From positions 1-38,418 of the forward strand of contig JASHOR010000025.1 in the NCBI GenBank assembly GCA_030041005.1: 38,418 nucleotides of DNA, read 5' to 3'. Both the position numbers and the translations under genes were made by a program. A model generated the notes under the pieces. The model did no database searches. It saw only the letters and a program-made list of their open reading frames with translations, and was not told where the DNA came from. Positions within the stretch are counted from its first letter, which is position 1; each line of letters begins with the position of its first letter. The DNA is from Xanthobacteraceae bacterium. GTDB lineage: Bacteria; Pseudomonadota; Alphaproteobacteria; Rhizobiales; Xanthobacteraceae. Below are positions 23,026 to 32,710 of this stretch, in pieces.

Positions 23026-24473
23026 GCGGCAAGCTCCTTAAGCGCCGCGGCAACCGCCTCATGATCGCTGAACGGCAGCTTCGCCTCGCCGATAATTTGG
23101 CCGGTTTCATGGCCCTTGCCGGCGACCAGCAGCACGTCGCCGCGGCGCAGATCGGCGATCGCCGAGCGGATGGCCTGGCGCCGATCGCCGATCTCGACGG
23201 CGCCGGGCGCCGCGGAAAGGATGGCGGCGCGAATAGTGGCCGCGTTTTCGCTGCGCGGATTGTCGTCGGTGACGATGACGCGGTCGGCCTTGGCGACGGC
23301 AACCGCGCCCATCAACGGCCGCTTACCACGGTCGCGGTCGCCGCCGGCGCCGAACACCACGACGAGCCTGCCGCGCGCATAAGGCCGCAAGGCATCGAGC
23401 GCCTTGGCGAGCGCGTCGGGCTTATGCGCGTAATCGACGAAGATCGGAGCGCCGCGCTTTTCGCCGACAAATTCGAGCCGGCCGGTGGCGCCCTTGAGCC
23501 GAGCGAGCACCTCGAACACGCGGTCCGGCTGGCCGCCGGCGGCAATGACAAGCCCGGCGGCAACGAGCGCGTTTTCAACCTGGAACTCGCCGGCCAGCGG
23601 CAGCACCGCGGCAAATACCCTGCCGCCGTACTCGATCCGGAGATGTTGCGCGTATCCGTCGCGTTTGATCTCGATGAGACGGATACCTGTTCCTGCGCGT
23701 CCGACCGTCATCACCGACAGGCCGCGCGCCTGCGCCGCGGCGACGACCGCCGCCGCGTGATCGTGATCGACATCGACCACGGCGGCGCCGCCGGCCCGGA
23801 CCAGTTGCTGAAACAGCCGCAGCTTGGCGGTGAAATAGGCCTCGAAGCTCGGGTGATAATCGAGATGGTCGCGCGTGATGTTGGTGAAAGCAGCCGCCGC
23901 GATGCAGAGCCCGTCGAGCCGATACTGATCGAGACCATGCGAGGAGGCTTCGATCGCCAAATGGGTCACGCCGTCCGCGGCGAGCTGGTCGAGCGTACGG
24001 TGAAGCAGGACCGGATCCGGCGTCGTCAGCGAGCCATACGATTCGCCGCGCGGTGAAACGATCCCGATGGTGCCGATGCTGGCCGCGCGATATCCGAGCG
24101 CAGTCCAAATCTGGCGCGTGAAGGCGGCGACCGACGTTTTCCCGCTGGTTCCGGTGACGGCCGCAATGCATTCCGGCTGGCGCGGATAGAGTTTCGCCGC
24201 CGCAAGAGCGAGTATGCGGCGGGCGTTGCCGACCCGGATGTAAGCGACACCATCATCCGTCGCCTCCGGCAGCCGTTCGGCCAGGACGGCGATTGCCCCA
24301 GCGGCAACGGCGGGCGCGACGAAGCGCAGACCGTCGGCCTTGGTCCCGGCAATGGCGACGAAAGCATCGCCTGGTCGGACCGAGCGGCTGTCCGCCGTGA
24401 TCCCGCCGACCTCGATATCGGCACGGCCCGCCGCGATCTGCGCGTCGGCAGGCAGAATCTCGCGAAGCTTCAT
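23022..24473 (-). CDS. murE: UDP-MurNAc-L-Ala-D-Glu--meso-diaminopimelate ligase
   Basis: A Mur ligase that adds the third stem-peptide residue. From ATG 24473 it has 483 residues. P-loop TGTSGKTSVAAF lies near 107-118, and the substrate segments ITADSRSVRPGDAFVAI and TNITRDHLDYH are present. The motif DNPR at about 404-407 is the accepted marker of meso-diaminopimelate specificity, predicting Gram-negative type peptidoglycan. The frame stays open to 24611, but that extension would overlap ftsI by over 120 bp; MKLREILP at 24473 lies 11 bp after the ftsI stop and has GTAAGGCGGGGG upstream. Confidence 0.97.
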   Translation of the reverse strand: MKLREILPADAQIAAGRADIEVGGITADSRSVRPGDAFVAIAGTKADGLRFVAPAVAAGAIAVLAERLPEATDDGVAYIRVGNARRILALAAAKLYPRQPECIAAVTGTSGKTSVAAFTRQIWTALGYRAASIGTIGIVSPRGESYGSLTTPDPVLLHRTLDQLAADGVTHLAIEASSHGLDQYRLDGLCIAAAAFTNITRDHLDYHPSFEAYFTAKLRLFQQLVRAGGAAVVDVDHDHAAAVVAAAQARGLSVMTVGRAGTGIRLIEIKRDGYAQHLRIEYGGRVFAAVLPLAGEFQVENALVAAGLVIAAGGQPDRVFEVLARLKGATGRLEFVGEKRGAPIFVDYAHKPDALAKALDALRPYARGRLVVVFGAGGDRDRGKRPLMGAVAVAKADRVIVTDDNPRSENAATIRAAILSAAPGAVEIGDRRQAIRSAIADLRRGDVLLVAGKGHETGQIIGEAKLPFSDHEAVAAALKELAA

Positions 24474-24484
24474 CGGCCCCCGCC

Positions 24485-26236
24485 TTACCTGCTTTCCTTG
24501 AGCGAGGCCAGTATGAGCTGATCGGCCGGCGGCAGGTCCATGCGCGGCTCGATGCCGAGCAGCGGCGCGATACGCCGAACCACGCGGCCGCCGACCGGAA
24601 CTGCGTTCCACCCCGACGTGGTGAATCCATGGGTCTGCGGCGTCGCCTTCGGCTCATCGAGCATGATCAGCAGCAAATAGCGGGGATGATCGGCCGGGAT
24701 GATGGCCATGAAATCGGTGAGTACTTTGGTCTTGGAGTAGCGGCCGTTGACCACCTTGTCGGCGGTACCGGTCTTGCCGCCGATGTAATAGCCGGGAACG
24801 TCGGCCTTGCGCGCGGTGCCTTTCTCGACATTGAGCCGCATCAGATAGCGCATCATCACGCTGGTCTGCGGCTTGATCACGCGCTTGCCCAGCGCCTCGG
24901 CCTGTTCCCGCGAGCGCTTGAGGAAGGTGGGCGGGATCAGAATGCCGCCGTTCATGATTGCGGCCACTCCCATCGCCGCCTGCAACGGCGCCACCGAGAG
25001 ACCGTGGCCGAAGGCAATGGTGGCCGTCGTCAGATCACTCCAACGCCGGGGCAGAATCGGGTCGGCGCTTTCCGGCAACTCCGTGCGCAAGCGGTCGAGC
25101 TGACCCATTTTTTTCAGGAAGGCCTGCTGCTCGTCCGTGCCGAGCGACAGCGCGATGCGCGCCGCGCCGATATTCGACGAATAGTAGAAGATTTCCGGCA
25201 CGGTCAGGATTCGATTCTGCGCATCGAAATCGTGGATCAGGAAACGGCCCATGCGCAGCGGATGGCGAGCATCAAAGGTCGAGTTGAGCGTGACCTTGCC
25301 GGAGTCGAGCGCCATCGCCACGGTGAAGGCCTTGAAAGTCGATCCCATCTCGTACACGCCGGTGGTCAGCCGGTTGATGCGCGAGGGATCGTTGGCCTTG
25401 CGCGGATCGTTGGGGTCGTAATCCGGTTCCGAGACCAGCGCGACGACTTCGCCGGTGTTGACGTTGAGCACGAGGCCGGCCGCCGCGATCGCGTGAAACT
25501 GCTCGCGCGCCGCGACCAGTTCGTCGCGCAGCGCGTGCTGCACGCGCAGGTCGGCCGCAAGCACGACCGGGTTTTGCAGCCGGTCGGTGGCAAGCCCGGC
25601 CATGTGCAAGGCGGCAAGGCCGTGGCTGTCGAGCCATTTCTCCATGCCAGCGATGCCCTGATTGTCGATGTTGACGAGGCCAATCAGGTGCGAGACTTCC
25701 GGGCCGTTGGGATAAACGCGTTTGTTCTCGTTGAGAAAGCCGATGCCGGGGATGCCCTGGCTGTAGATTTCCTTCTCCTGCGCCGGCGTGATGTCGCGCT
25801 TGAGCCAGACGAAACCGCGTTTGGAAGACAGCCGCGCCCGCAACTCGCTGGCGTCGAGGTCGGGCAGGTCCGCGGTCAGAAGCTCGACCGCTTCGTCGAC
25901 GTCGATGATGCGGCGGGGCTCGCCGTACAGCGAGGGCACGCGCACGTCGGTTGCCAGGATCTCGCCATTGCGGTCGAGGATGTCCGGTCGCGCTGTCGCC
26001 ACCGCGTCGTCGAGAATGACGTGCGGCGGCGTTCTGCTGTCGGAGATGACGCCGAACATGACAAGGCGCAGCGCTATGATGGCGTAGACCGCGATAAAGC
26101 CGATGATCGTCAAGCCGACGCGGGCGCGCGCGCGCACGCTGCGGTCGACATTTCGTCCATAGAGCAGCGTCTGTTTGAGACGCCGCAGCCTTGGCTCGGA
26201 CGGTTGGGCCGGCGGAACTTCGCTTACTGCGCTCAT
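24485..26236 (-). CDS. ftsI: Septal peptidoglycan transpeptidase FtsI (PBP3)
   Basis: The class B penicillin-binding protein that crosslinks septal peptidoglycan as FtsW's partner. It has 583 residues. A basic cytoplasmic N-terminus is followed by one membrane anchor (about 40-62), a dimerisation domain ([16 protein letters not shown]) and the transpeptidase domain. The active site is complete: GSTFKAF (Ser299, Lys302), the YSSN motif (353-355) and GGKTGTADK (Lys488-Gly490). No PASTA domain is present. ATG 26236 overlaps the ftsL stop by 4 bp. The gene ends 11 bp before murE. Confidence 0.97.
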   Translation of the reverse strand: MSAVSEVPPAQPSEPRLRRLKQTLLYGRNVDRSVRARARVGLTIIGFIAVYAIIALRLVMFGVISDSRTPPHVILDDAVATARPDILDRNGEILATDVRVPSLYGEPRRIIDVDEAVELLTADLPDLDASELRARLSSKRGFVWLKRDITPAQEKEIYSQGIPGIGFLNENKRVYPNGPEVSHLIGLVNIDNQGIAGMEKWLDSHGLAALHMAGLATDRLQNPVVLAADLRVQHALRDELVAAREQFHAIAAAGLVLNVNTGEVVALVSEPDYDPNDPRKANDPSRINRLTTGVYEMGSTFKAFTVAMALDSGKVTLNSTFDARHPLRMGRFLIHDFDAQNRILTVPEIFYYSSNIGAARIALSLGTDEQQAFLKKMGQLDRLRTELPESADPILPRRWSDLTTATIAFGHGLSVAPLQAAMGVAAIMNGGILIPPTFLKRSREQAEALGKRVIKPQTSVMMRYLMRLNVEKGTARKADVPGYYIGGKTGTADKVVNGRYSKTKVLTDFMAIIPADHPRYLLLIMLDEPKATPQTHGFTTSGWNAVPVGGRVVRRIAPLLGIEPRMDLPPADQLILASLKESR

Positions 26237-26736
26237 GGCGTGGGCGCTCCGGATGCCGCCGGCGCAATGGTCGAAGACGGGCTCGCCGCTATTGGCGCCG
26301 GGCCAACCGCTGGGCCCGCGCTTGACGCCGCGGCCGCCGGCGTGGAACCGGCCGCTGCGCCCGCGGCCGGAACGCTTCCGGTCACCAGCGGCGGCGCCTC
26401 CAGATGCTTGATCATGCCGCCGATCGGATCGGTGGCGCCCGGCCGCAAATAGTCGGGCGGCTGGTCGGGCAGGTGGTCGAGATCGTCGAATTGGGTGACA
26501 TCGATCGGCTTGAGCTTGAGGAAGCGCTTGGCCAACGCCTGGATGCGCGCGGGATCGTCAAGTTCGCCCCACTCGGCGCGCAGCGCCGCGATCTTGTCGC
26601 GTTCGTGCCGCACCTGATCGCGCAGCCTCGCAAGCTGTTCGGCCTGAACGGTGGCTTCGAATTTGATGCGATAGACGTAGGCAGCCGCCAGGACGAGCGC
26701 GCCGATCACCACGAAATTGAGAATCCGCACGATCAC
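26233..26736 (-). CDS. ftsL: Cell division protein FtsL (with Ala/Pro-rich C-terminal tail)
   Basis: A small bitopic divisome protein that forms a complex with FtsQ and FtsB and activates FtsWI. It has 167 residues. The N-terminus is a membrane helix ([22 protein letters not shown]). A heptad-like coiled coil covers about 26-60, and the conserved [19 protein letters not shown] follows. The last 55 residues are almost only Ala, Pro, Gly, Ser and Thr, probably disordered in the periplasm. Both ends overlap neighbours by ATGA (rsmH and ftsI). The assignment rests on position, topology and the conserved central motif, since FtsL sequences diverge strongly. Confidence 0.93.
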   Translation of the reverse strand: MIVRILNFVVIGALVLAAAYVYRIKFEATVQAEQLARLRDQVRHERDKIAALRAEWGELDDPARIQALAKRFLKLKPIDVTQFDDLDHLPDQPPDYLRPGATDPIGGMIKHLEAPPLVTGSVPAAGAAAGSTPAAAASSAGPAVGPAPIAASPSSTIAPAASGAPTP

Positions 26737-27770
26737 GGCCGCCCCCGCACGACGTCGGACAGCGACGGCAGGACCGGCAGCAGAGTTGCGATGCTCGCGG
26801 CGGAGGCCGGCGCATCGGTCCGCTCCGCGGCGCGCAATTTGGCCGAACGGGCACGAGGATTGGCGGCGATTTCGGACTCCTCCGGCATCTGCGGACGCCG
26901 CGTCAGCACGCGAAAAGTCGGCGCCGGGGCAGGAGCAACAGGCCGGTGACGCGAAAAAGCCGCGGGGCGGCTGCGCTCGACCAGAAAGGTCTTCGTCATG
27001 CGGTCTTCCAGCGAGTGGAAGGCCACGACGACAAGACGCCCCGTCGGCTTGAGCACGCGTTCGGCAGCGAAAAGGCCGCGAGCCAATTCGCCGAGTTCGT
27101 CGTTGACGAACATCCGCAAGGCTTGAAACGTGCGGGTCGCCGGATGAATCGTTCCCCCGTGCGCCGGCAGCGCGCCAGCAACGACTTCCGCGAGCGACCG
27201 CGTCGAATCGATGACCCGTTCGTTGCGCGCTCTGACGATGGCGCGCGCCACCGCGCGCGCATGTCGCTCCTCGCCGAGGATGCCGATTATCGCCGCGAGC
27301 TGCCGCTCGCTCGCGCGCGCGACGACATCGCCGGCGCTTGGGCCGTCACCACCCATCCTCATGTCGAGCGGGCCGTCGAGGCGGAAGGAAAATCCGCGGC
27401 CGGCTTCGTCAAGCTGCATGGAGGAAACGCCGAGATCGAACACGATGCCGTCGACCGTGCCCGCTTCGCTGCGGCGGCCGACGATCGACTGCAGATTGGA
27501 GAAGCGCTCCTCGACCAGATCGAGCCGGCCCGCCGCCTCAGCCAGGAGCCCGGAGCCACCGTCAATGGCGCTACGGTCTCGATCGATGCCGATGACACGC
27601 GTCTCGGGCGTCGTCAGGATCGCCCGGCTGAACCCGCCGGCACCGAATGTAGCATCGACGTAGAGACCGCCAGGCCGAACGTCGAGCCAGCCGATCGCGC
27701 GCCGGACGAGCACGGGAATGTGACGAGCCGGTCCGCCAGCGACAGCGTTGCTGTCGCTGCCCGTCGTCAT
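26733..27770 (-). CDS. rsmH: 16S rRNA (cytosine1402-N4)-methyltransferase
   Basis: Also called MraW. It methylates N4 of C1402 in 16S rRNA, using S-adenosylmethionine. From ATG 27770 it has 345 residues. Motifs are [10 protein letters not shown], the SAM-binding [16 protein letters not shown] (37-52), [33 protein letters not shown] and [13 protein letters not shown]. The frame is open far upstream, to 28361, through the mraZ coding region; ATG 27770 overlaps the mraZ stop (ATGA) and gives a normal N-terminus. It is the second gene of the dcw run. Confidence 0.97.
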   Translation of the reverse strand: MTTGSDSNAVAGGPARHIPVLVRRAIGWLDVRPGGLYVDATFGAGGFSRAILTTPETRVIGIDRDRSAIDGGSGLLAEAAGRLDLVEERFSNLQSIVGRRSEAGTVDGIVFDLGVSSMQLDEAGRGFSFRLDGPLDMRMGGDGPSAGDVVARASERQLAAIIGILGEERHARAVARAIVRARNERVIDSTRSLAEVVAGALPAHGGTIHPATRTFQALRMFVNDELGELARGLFAAERVLKPTGRLVVVAFHSLEDRMTKTFLVERSRPAAFSRHRPVAPAPAPTFRVLTRRPQMPEESEIAANPRARSAKLRAAERTDAPASAASIATLLPVLPSLSDVVRGRP

Positions 27771-28261
27771 TCCCGTGCTCCGAGCGGTCTTTCCGGCGCC
27801 GCCATCCGGATCCCCAGCTCCTGCTTGAAGGCGCGGACCTTCTCGGTGGCCTCCGCGAGTTCCGCGCCGAAGCGGCCGGGTTCCCAGATCTGAAATTTGT
27901 GGCCGAGACCGACAAAGGTTACCGTGTCGGTTATGCCCGCATGCGCCTTGAGCGTTTCGGTCAGAACGACCCGGCCTTCGTTGTCCATCTTGAGCGCTTC
28001 GCTCGTGCCGTAGAGCGCAAGCGCGAACTGCTCGCGTTGATTCGAATAGGGCGAATAGCCGGCTATCAGCTCCGCTATTTCCTTGAGCAGAGCGTTGCCG
28101 CCGGCATCGAGCGCAGGCTTGTCCAGCGCCGGATAGCAATAAAGGCCGTCGAACGCATCGCGCGCCAATATCGTGCGGAAAGGCGCCGGCACCGAGACGC
28201 GGCCTTTGGCGTCCATGCGGAGCGTGCAATGGGAGACGAAGCGGTCCGCAAAGCGATCCAT
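27767..28261 (-). CDS. mraZ: Transcriptional regulator MraZ
   Basis: A DNA-binding protein of the SpoVT-AbrB superfamily that in E. coli represses its own dcw operon. It has 164 residues and two tandem half-domains: [17 protein letters not shown] near 13-29 and [17 protein letters not shown] near 89-105. The first gene of the dcw run, it overlaps rsmH by 4 bp. GAGGGG lies a few bases before ATG 28261. Four TGGG repeats spaced 10 bp apart occur 80-113 bp upstream of the start codon, matching the known MraZ operator design, so autorepression is likely. Confidence 0.96.
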   Translation of the reverse strand: MDRFADRFVSHCTLRMDAKGRVSVPAPFRTILARDAFDGLYCYPALDKPALDAGGNALLKEIAELIAGYSPYSNQREQFALALYGTSEALKMDNEGRVVLTETLKAHAGITDTVTFVGLGHKFQIWEPGRFGAELAEATEKVRAFKQELGIRMAAPERPLGARE

Positions 28262-28629
28262 GTCGCCCCTCGTCCCAGGAAAAGTCGCCGGGAGGCTCCG
28301 CCGCCAACGGCCGGTCAGCTCTTGCGGAAGTAGCCAATGCTGGGACGCTATGGGCTATCATGGGGCTGCATGGGCGTCAACGCAGGATCGCCCGAAGCGC
28401 GTGGCGTTGCTCAGCTTTGATTAGTGAGCGGCAAGCTTAAGGAATGGTTGATGAGCGCCACTTGGCGGCGCGCCTGCCGTGCACGGACCCATGATGGTGA
28501 AATGGCGTTATCCTTCGCGGCAACGTTCAAGCGTTGCTCCGGTGCAACGCATGCTGCCTTTTTGTTGCCGTTTTCCACAGGAGCCCGAAATCGGCTTGTA
28601 TGCAACACTTGGTACCCTAAGGTCACACC
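28262..28629. other. Divergent mraZ / amidase intergenic region
   Basis: This 368-bp region holds the MraZ operator and promoter candidate (28341-28380). It also has an inverted repeat GCGTTGC-TCCGGT-GCAACGC at 28531-28550 followed by TTTTT at 28559-28563, and TTTTCCACA at 28571-28579, which differs by one base from a DnaA box. CTAAGG upstream of 28630 serves the amidase. No gene or GANTC site was seen. An amidase promoter is expected but not clear. Confidence 0.5.
28341..28380 (-). promoter_or_regulatory. MraZ operator: four TGGG repeats at 10-bp period, overlapping a possible promoter
   Basis: TGGG begins at 28341, 28351, 28361 and 28371, an exact 10-bp period. The characterised MraZ target is TGGGN repeats separated by 5 nt. 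Here they read TGGG on the + strand, away from mraZ. On the - strand a TTGACG (28380-28375) abuts the array, with TAGCCC 17 bases downstream as a weak -10. The repeats would therefore lie across the promoter, consistent with repression. Confidence 0.75.
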
Positions 28630-29448
28630 ATGGCGCGGATGGCGTTCTTCCCGGACTCCTGCGTGGTTGCCGAAGTGGTGCCATCGCCTAACTACGGCGA
28701 GCGCAAGGACGGCCGCAGTCCGGATATGATCCTGCTGCACTACACTGGCATGCAGGATGCGGACGCCGCGCTTGAGCGGCTGACGAGCCGCAGCAGCGAG
28801 GTCTCCGCTCATTACTTCGTGTTCGAAGACGGTCGCATCGTGCAACTCGTCGAGGAGAGCCGCCGCGCCTGGCATGCCGGCGTCTCGTCTTGGGCCGGGG
28901 AGACCGATATCAATTCCTGCTCGATCGGCATCGAGATCGTCAATCCCGGCCACGAATTTGGCTATCGGGACTTTCCCGCCCGCCAGGTTGCGGCAGTGAC
29001 GGCGCTCTGCCGCAGCATCCTTACACGCTATACGATTGCGCCCGCACGGGTGCTCGGCCATTCCGATGTGGCGCCATCGCGCAAGCAGGACCCAGGAGAG
29101 AAATTCCCCTGGCGTGCGCTGTACGATTCGGGCGTGGGCCATTGGGTAAGGCCGGCACCGCTCACGCTGGACGGCAACGTGCTTGCGCTCGGCGACCAGG
29201 GCGATGCCGTTGCCGAAATACAGCGATCTCTCGCAGACTACGGTTACGGCATCGCCCCAAGCGGCACTTTCGATACGACCACCCACGATGTCGTGGCGGC
29301 ATTCCAGCGTCATTTCCGTCCGCAGCGCGTCGACGGGATTATTGATGCCTCGACGCGCAAGACGCTCGACGATCTGCTCACCCATCGCGGCCGGGCGAGA
29401 AACATCGCGGCGCGTGCCCGTACGTTCGATCGCGTTGCCGCCCCTTGA
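28630..29448 (+). CDS. N-acetylmuramoyl-L-alanine amidase (AmiD-type) with peptidoglycan-binding domain
   Basis: A zinc amidase of the Amidase_2 (T7 lysozyme/AmpD/AmiD) family, predicted to cut the bond between MurNAc and L-alanine of the stem peptide. It has 272 residues. Zinc ligands by family comparison are His37 (LLHYTG), His144 (VLGHSDVAPSRKQDPG) and Asp154. A C-terminal peptidoglycan-binding fold (about 190-255, ALGDQGDAVAEIQRSLADYGYGIAPSGTFD) makes it AmiD-like rather than AmpD-like. I see no clear signal peptide, so location is uncertain: cytoplasmic recycling or export by another route. AAGG lies about 10 bases before ATG 28630. It is divergent from mraZ and just upstream of rnpB. 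Confidence 0.9.
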   Translation: MARMAFFPDSCVVAEVVPSPNYGERKDGRSPDMILLHYTGMQDADAALERLTSRSSEVSAHYFVFEDGRIVQLVEESRRAWHAGVSSWAGETDINSCSIGIEIVNPGHEFGYRDFPARQVAAVTALCRSILTRYTIAPARVLGHSDVAPSRKQDPGEKFPWRALYDSGVGHWVRPAPLTLDGNVLALGDQGDAVAEIQRSLADYGYGIAPSGTFDTTTHDVVAAFQRHFRPQRVDGIIDASTRKTLDDLLTHRGRARNIAARARTFDRVAAP

Positions 29449-29479
29449 CGGCGGCGGCGAAGAACCCCATCCCTGTCGC

Positions 29480-29987
<508 letters not shown>

Positions 29988-29996
29988 CTAGCGCAC

Positions 29997-30036
29997 GGGC
30001 GCCCGACGAAAAGCCGTCGGGCGCCCGCCAGTTTTT
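29997..30036 (+). terminator. Intrinsic terminator of rnpB
   Basis: A perfect 12-bp stem GGGCGCCCGACG (29997-30008) / CGTCGGGCGCCC (30015-30026) with loop AAAAGC is followed by GCCAG and TTTTT at 30032-30036. It starts 10 bp after the rnpB P1 helix. It should insulate cysG from rnpB transcription. Confidence 0.9.
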
Positions 30037-30169
30037 GGACCCTTTGTACATTTGCCACGCCCGCAATTGGCACGCCGCTTGAATGAAGCGAGGCCGCAAG
30101 CCGCGCGGGACTTCCATCAAACGACCCGCGTTTCTTGGATTATTCTTCTATACCGAGGTAACTCGCATA

Positions 30170-30232
30170 ATGATCTTTCCAAATGGAGGAACCGTAATTG
30201 CCATTGGCGGGATAAAATTCTATTTCCAGTGA
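30170..30232 (+). CDS. Possible 20-residue leader ORF upstream of cysG
   Basis: ATG 30170 to TGA 30230 would encode MIFPNGGTVIAIGGIKFYFQ. A GAGG at 30155-30158 lies 11 bases before the ATG. The stop is only a few bases before the AAGGAG ribosome site of cysG, so translating ribosomes would end next to the cysG start. The surrounding DNA (about 30131-30235) is markedly more AT-rich than the rest. No family is recognised, and it may simply be promoter DNA that happens to be open. Confidence 0.25.
   Translation: MIFPNGGTVIAIGGIKFYFQ
30198..30226 (+). promoter_or_regulatory. Candidate sigma-70-like promoter of cysG
   Basis: TTGCCA (30198-30203), a 17-bp spacer and TATTTC (30221-30226) lie 24 bp before the cysG ATG, in the AT-rich segment. 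Transcription from here would begin very near the AAGGAG at 30237-30242, leaving a short leader. TTGGAT at 30135 is an alternative upstream -35. Confidence 0.25.
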
Positions 30233-30249
30233 ATGCAAGGAGTCGCAAC

Positions 30250-31716
30250 ATGAGCCGATCGCCATCCGCTGTTGCGTCTATTCGCATGGGAGCGCTGGCG
30301 CGGTTGCCACTTTTCTTCGCGCTGGAAGGCAAGCTCGCCATCGTCGCCGGCGGCAGCCAAGCCGCGGCGTGGAAGGCCGAGTTGCTCGCGGCGGCCGGCG
30401 CGCGCGTTCACGTCTTCTCGCCGGTGCCGGGCGAAGAGCTCATGGCGCTGGCAGCCGCGTTGCCTGACACTGCGATCGTCGTGCATCGCCGCCGCTGGAG
30501 CGATCCTGACTTTGCCGGCGCGGCCCTCGCGATCGCCGACTGCGCCGACGATGAAGAAGCGGCGGAATTCGCTGCCGTGGCGCGCGCCGCCGGCGTACCG
30601 GTCAACGTCATCGACCGACCGGCCTATTGCGATTTTTCCTTCGGTGCGATCGTCAACCGCTCGCCGCTCGTCATCGGCATTTCGACCGATGGCGCATCGC
30701 CGGTCTTCGGCCAGGCCGTGCGCGCCAAGATCGAATCCCTCGTTCCGCGAGGATTTGCGCGCTGGGCCGACGCCGCGCGCCGCTGGCGGCCGCGCCTGCA
30801 AGCGCTTGCTTTGGCGTTTCGCGGCCGCCGAATCTTCTGGGAAAGATTCACCGAGCGCGCCTTCGCCGCACCCGACAGGGTGCCGGACGATGCCGAACTG
30901 GAAACATTGCTGGATACGACAAGCCCGCACGCGGCCGGCGCGGTGACATTGGTCGGCGCCGGCCCCGGCGATGCCGAGTTGCTCACGCTGCGCGCCGTGC
31001 GCGCCCTGCAGTCAGCCGACGTGATCCTGTTTGACGATCTGGTATCCGCCGACGTGCTCGACTTTGCGCGACGCGAAGCCAAGAAAATGCTCGTGGGCAA
31101 GACCGGCCATGCCGCCTCGTGCCGGCAGGACGAGATCAATGCGCTCATGGTCTCGCTCGCCAAGGCGGGTCGGCGCGTCGTGCGCCTCAAAGGCGGAGAT
31201 CCGATGATCTTCGGCCGCGCCGATGAAGAGATCGCCGCATGCCGGGCGGCCGGAATACGCGTCAACGTGGTGCCGGGCATTACCACGGCTCAAGCTGCCG
31301 CAAGCCGCCTGCAGATGCCGCTGACACGACGCGGCATTGCGCGGCGGCTGCAATACATCACCGGTCATGGCCGCGACGGCGAATTGCCTGCCGATATCGA
31401 CTGGGCGTCGATCGCCGATCCGACAACGACGACGGTCGTTTACATGCCGACCAGGACGTTGCCCGACCTGGTCGCCAAGGCCTTGATGGCTGGGCTGGAC
31501 CCGCAGACGCCGGCCATGGCCATCGAACGGGCGACGCGCCCGGACGAGCGCGTCATCGCCGCAACCATCGCCGCATTGCCGGCTCGTCTGGCAGCCGCAG
31601 CGCCATCGGGTCCCGTCATTGTCCTGATCGGACGAACGTGCGCTCATCAATACACCGCAGAGCGCGAGATCGAAGCCGTTCCGCCCGTCGCCTTATCCGC
31701 TGCGCGGGCACGGTGA
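30250..31716 (+). CDS. cysG: Siroheme synthase CysG (bifunctional/trifunctional)
   Basis: A fused enzyme that converts uroporphyrinogen III to siroheme, the cofactor of sulfite and nitrite reductases. It has 488 residues. The N-terminal half is precorrin-2 dehydrogenase/sirohydrochlorin ferrochelatase (LAIVAGGSQAAAWKAELL; NVIDRPAYCDFSFGAIVNRSPLVIGISTDGASPV split over two segments). The C-terminal half, from about residue 220, is uroporphyrinogen-III methyltransferase (TLVGAGPGDAELLTLRAVRA, RLKGGDPMIFGRADEE, VVPGITTAQAAASRL). ATG 30250 follows a perfect AAGGAG (30237-30242) by 7 bases, so the longer open frame back to 30052 is rejected. It converges with argF, and no sulfite reductase gene follows. 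Confidence 0.95.
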   Translation: MSRSPSAVASIRMGALARLPLFFALEGKLAIVAGGSQAAAWKAELLAAAGARVHVFSPVPGEELMALAAALPDTAIVVHRRRWSDPDFAGAALAIADCADDEEAAEFAAVARAAGVPVNVIDRPAYCDFSFGAIVNRSPLVIGISTDGASPVFGQAVRAKIESLVPRGFARWADAARRWRPRLQALALAFRGRRIFWERFTERAFAAPDRVPDDAELETLLDTTSPHAAGAVTLVGAGPGDAELLTLRAVRALQSADVILFDDLVSADVLDFARREAKKMLVGKTGHAASCRQDEINALMVSLAKAGRRVVRLKGGDPMIFGRADEEIAACRAAGIRVNVVPGITTAQAAASRLQMPLTRRGIARRLQYITGHGRDGELPADIDWASIADPTTTTVVYMPTRTLPDLVAKALMAGLDPQTPAMAIERATRPDERVIAATIAALPARLAAAAPSGPVIVLIGRTCAHQYTAEREIEAVPPVALSAARAR

Positions 31717-31784
31717 CCGCGTCGCGGCGTCGCCGCAACGAGCGCTCGCGCCATGGTCGATGGCAAGCAAACCCGGCCGCGCCA

Positions 31785-32699
31785 TCAGCCGCCGTTTGCC
31801 GCCAGGCACCAGGTCAGGATTCCCTTCTGCGCGTGCAAGCGGTTCTCGGCCTCGTCGAACACGGCCGATTGAGGACCGTCGATCACCTCATCGGTCACCT
31901 CCTCGCCGCGGTGTGCGGGGAGGCAATGCATGAAGATGGCATTCGGTTTGGCGCGCGCCATGAGCCGCGCATTGACCTGATAACGCTTGAGCAGATTGTG
32001 ACGGCGCGTGCCGTTGCGGTCGCCCATCGAAACCCAGGTGTCGGTGACCACGCAGTCTGCGCCCTTCACCGCCTCGTCCGGATCGGTACCGATGCTGATT
32101 GCGGCGGTCGTCGACTTCACCCAGTCGAGCAGCGGCTTTTTCGGCGCCAGTTCCGGCGGCGTCGCCACGCGCAGACGAAAGTCGAACCGCTCGGCCGCGT
32201 GCATCCACGATGCCAGCACGTTGTTGGCGTCGCCGGTCCAGGCCACGATACGGCCGCTGATCGGACCCAAACGCTCCTCGAACGTCATGACATCGGCGAG
32301 CACCTGGCACGGATGCGAGCGCCGCGTCAGCCCATTGATCACCGGCACGGTCGCGTACCGGGCCAGTTCGAGCACATCGCCCGGATCGAGTGTCCGGATC
32401 ATGATCGCATCGACATAGCGCGACAGCACGCGGGCGGTATCGCCAAGAGTCTCGCCGCGGCCGAGCTGCATCTCCTCGGCGGTCAACAGGATGGCGTCGC
32501 CGCCGAGCTGGCGCATGGCGACTTCGAACGAAACGCGGGTCCGTGTCGAGGGACGCTCGAAAATCATGGCCAGCGTTTTGCCGGCCAGCGGCCGTCCCAC
32601 GCTCTCGCGCCTCGCCTTCATGACGCGCGCTGACTCGATCATCGCGCGCAAGTCGGCGGCCGGAACGTCGATCAAATCGAGAAAGTGGCGGACGCTCAC
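31785..32699 (-). CDS. argF: Ornithine carbamoyltransferase
   Basis: It forms citrulline from ornithine and carbamoyl phosphate in arginine synthesis. It has 304 residues, a standard length. Carbamoyl phosphate binding uses STRTR (51-55) and HPCQ (129-132). [12 protein letters not shown] and the ornithine site [10 protein letters not shown] and [12 protein letters not shown] (His258-Pro261 core) are intact. The start is GTG at 32699, with AAGAGG a few bases upstream overlapping the argD stop. Only 11 bp separate it from argD, so the two form an operon. The hslO gene often found next in rhizobia is absent; cysG converges instead. Confidence 0.97.
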   Translation of the reverse strand: MSVRHFLDLIDVPAADLRAMIESARVMKARRESVGRPLAGKTLAMIFERPSTRTRVSFEVAMRQLGGDAILLTAEEMQLGRGETLGDTARVLSRYVDAIMIRTLDPGDVLELARYATVPVINGLTRRSHPCQVLADVMTFEERLGPISGRIVAWTGDANNVLASWMHAAERFDFRLRVATPPELAPKKPLLDWVKSTTAAISIGTDPDEAVKGADCVVTDTWVSMGDRNGTRRHNLLKRYQVNARLMARAKPNAIFMHCLPAHRGEEVTDEVIDGPQSAVFDEAENRLHAQKGILTWCLAANGG

Positions 32700-32710
32700 C
32701 GTGCAGCCTC

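Noticed and set aside
24629-26452. A 607-codon + strand frame opposite ftsI and ftsL
   Set aside because: Composition is typical of an antisense shadow and no domain is recognisable; FtsI has all catalytic motifs on the other strand.
26733-28361. A 542-codon open frame that would extend RsmH through mraZ
   Set aside because: The first about 197 codons are Arg/Gly-rich and overlap the real mraZ gene; ATG 27770 with the ATGA overlap gives a normal RsmH.
28571-28579. TTTTCCACA, one base from a DnaA box, upstream of the amidase
   Set aside because: It is a single isolated site with no neighbouring boxes, AT-rich unwinding region or origin-linked gene.
28411-29385. A 324-codon frame on the - strand opposite the amidase
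   Set aside because: The product resembles no known family and the opposite strand encodes a clear Amidase_2 protein with its zinc ligands.
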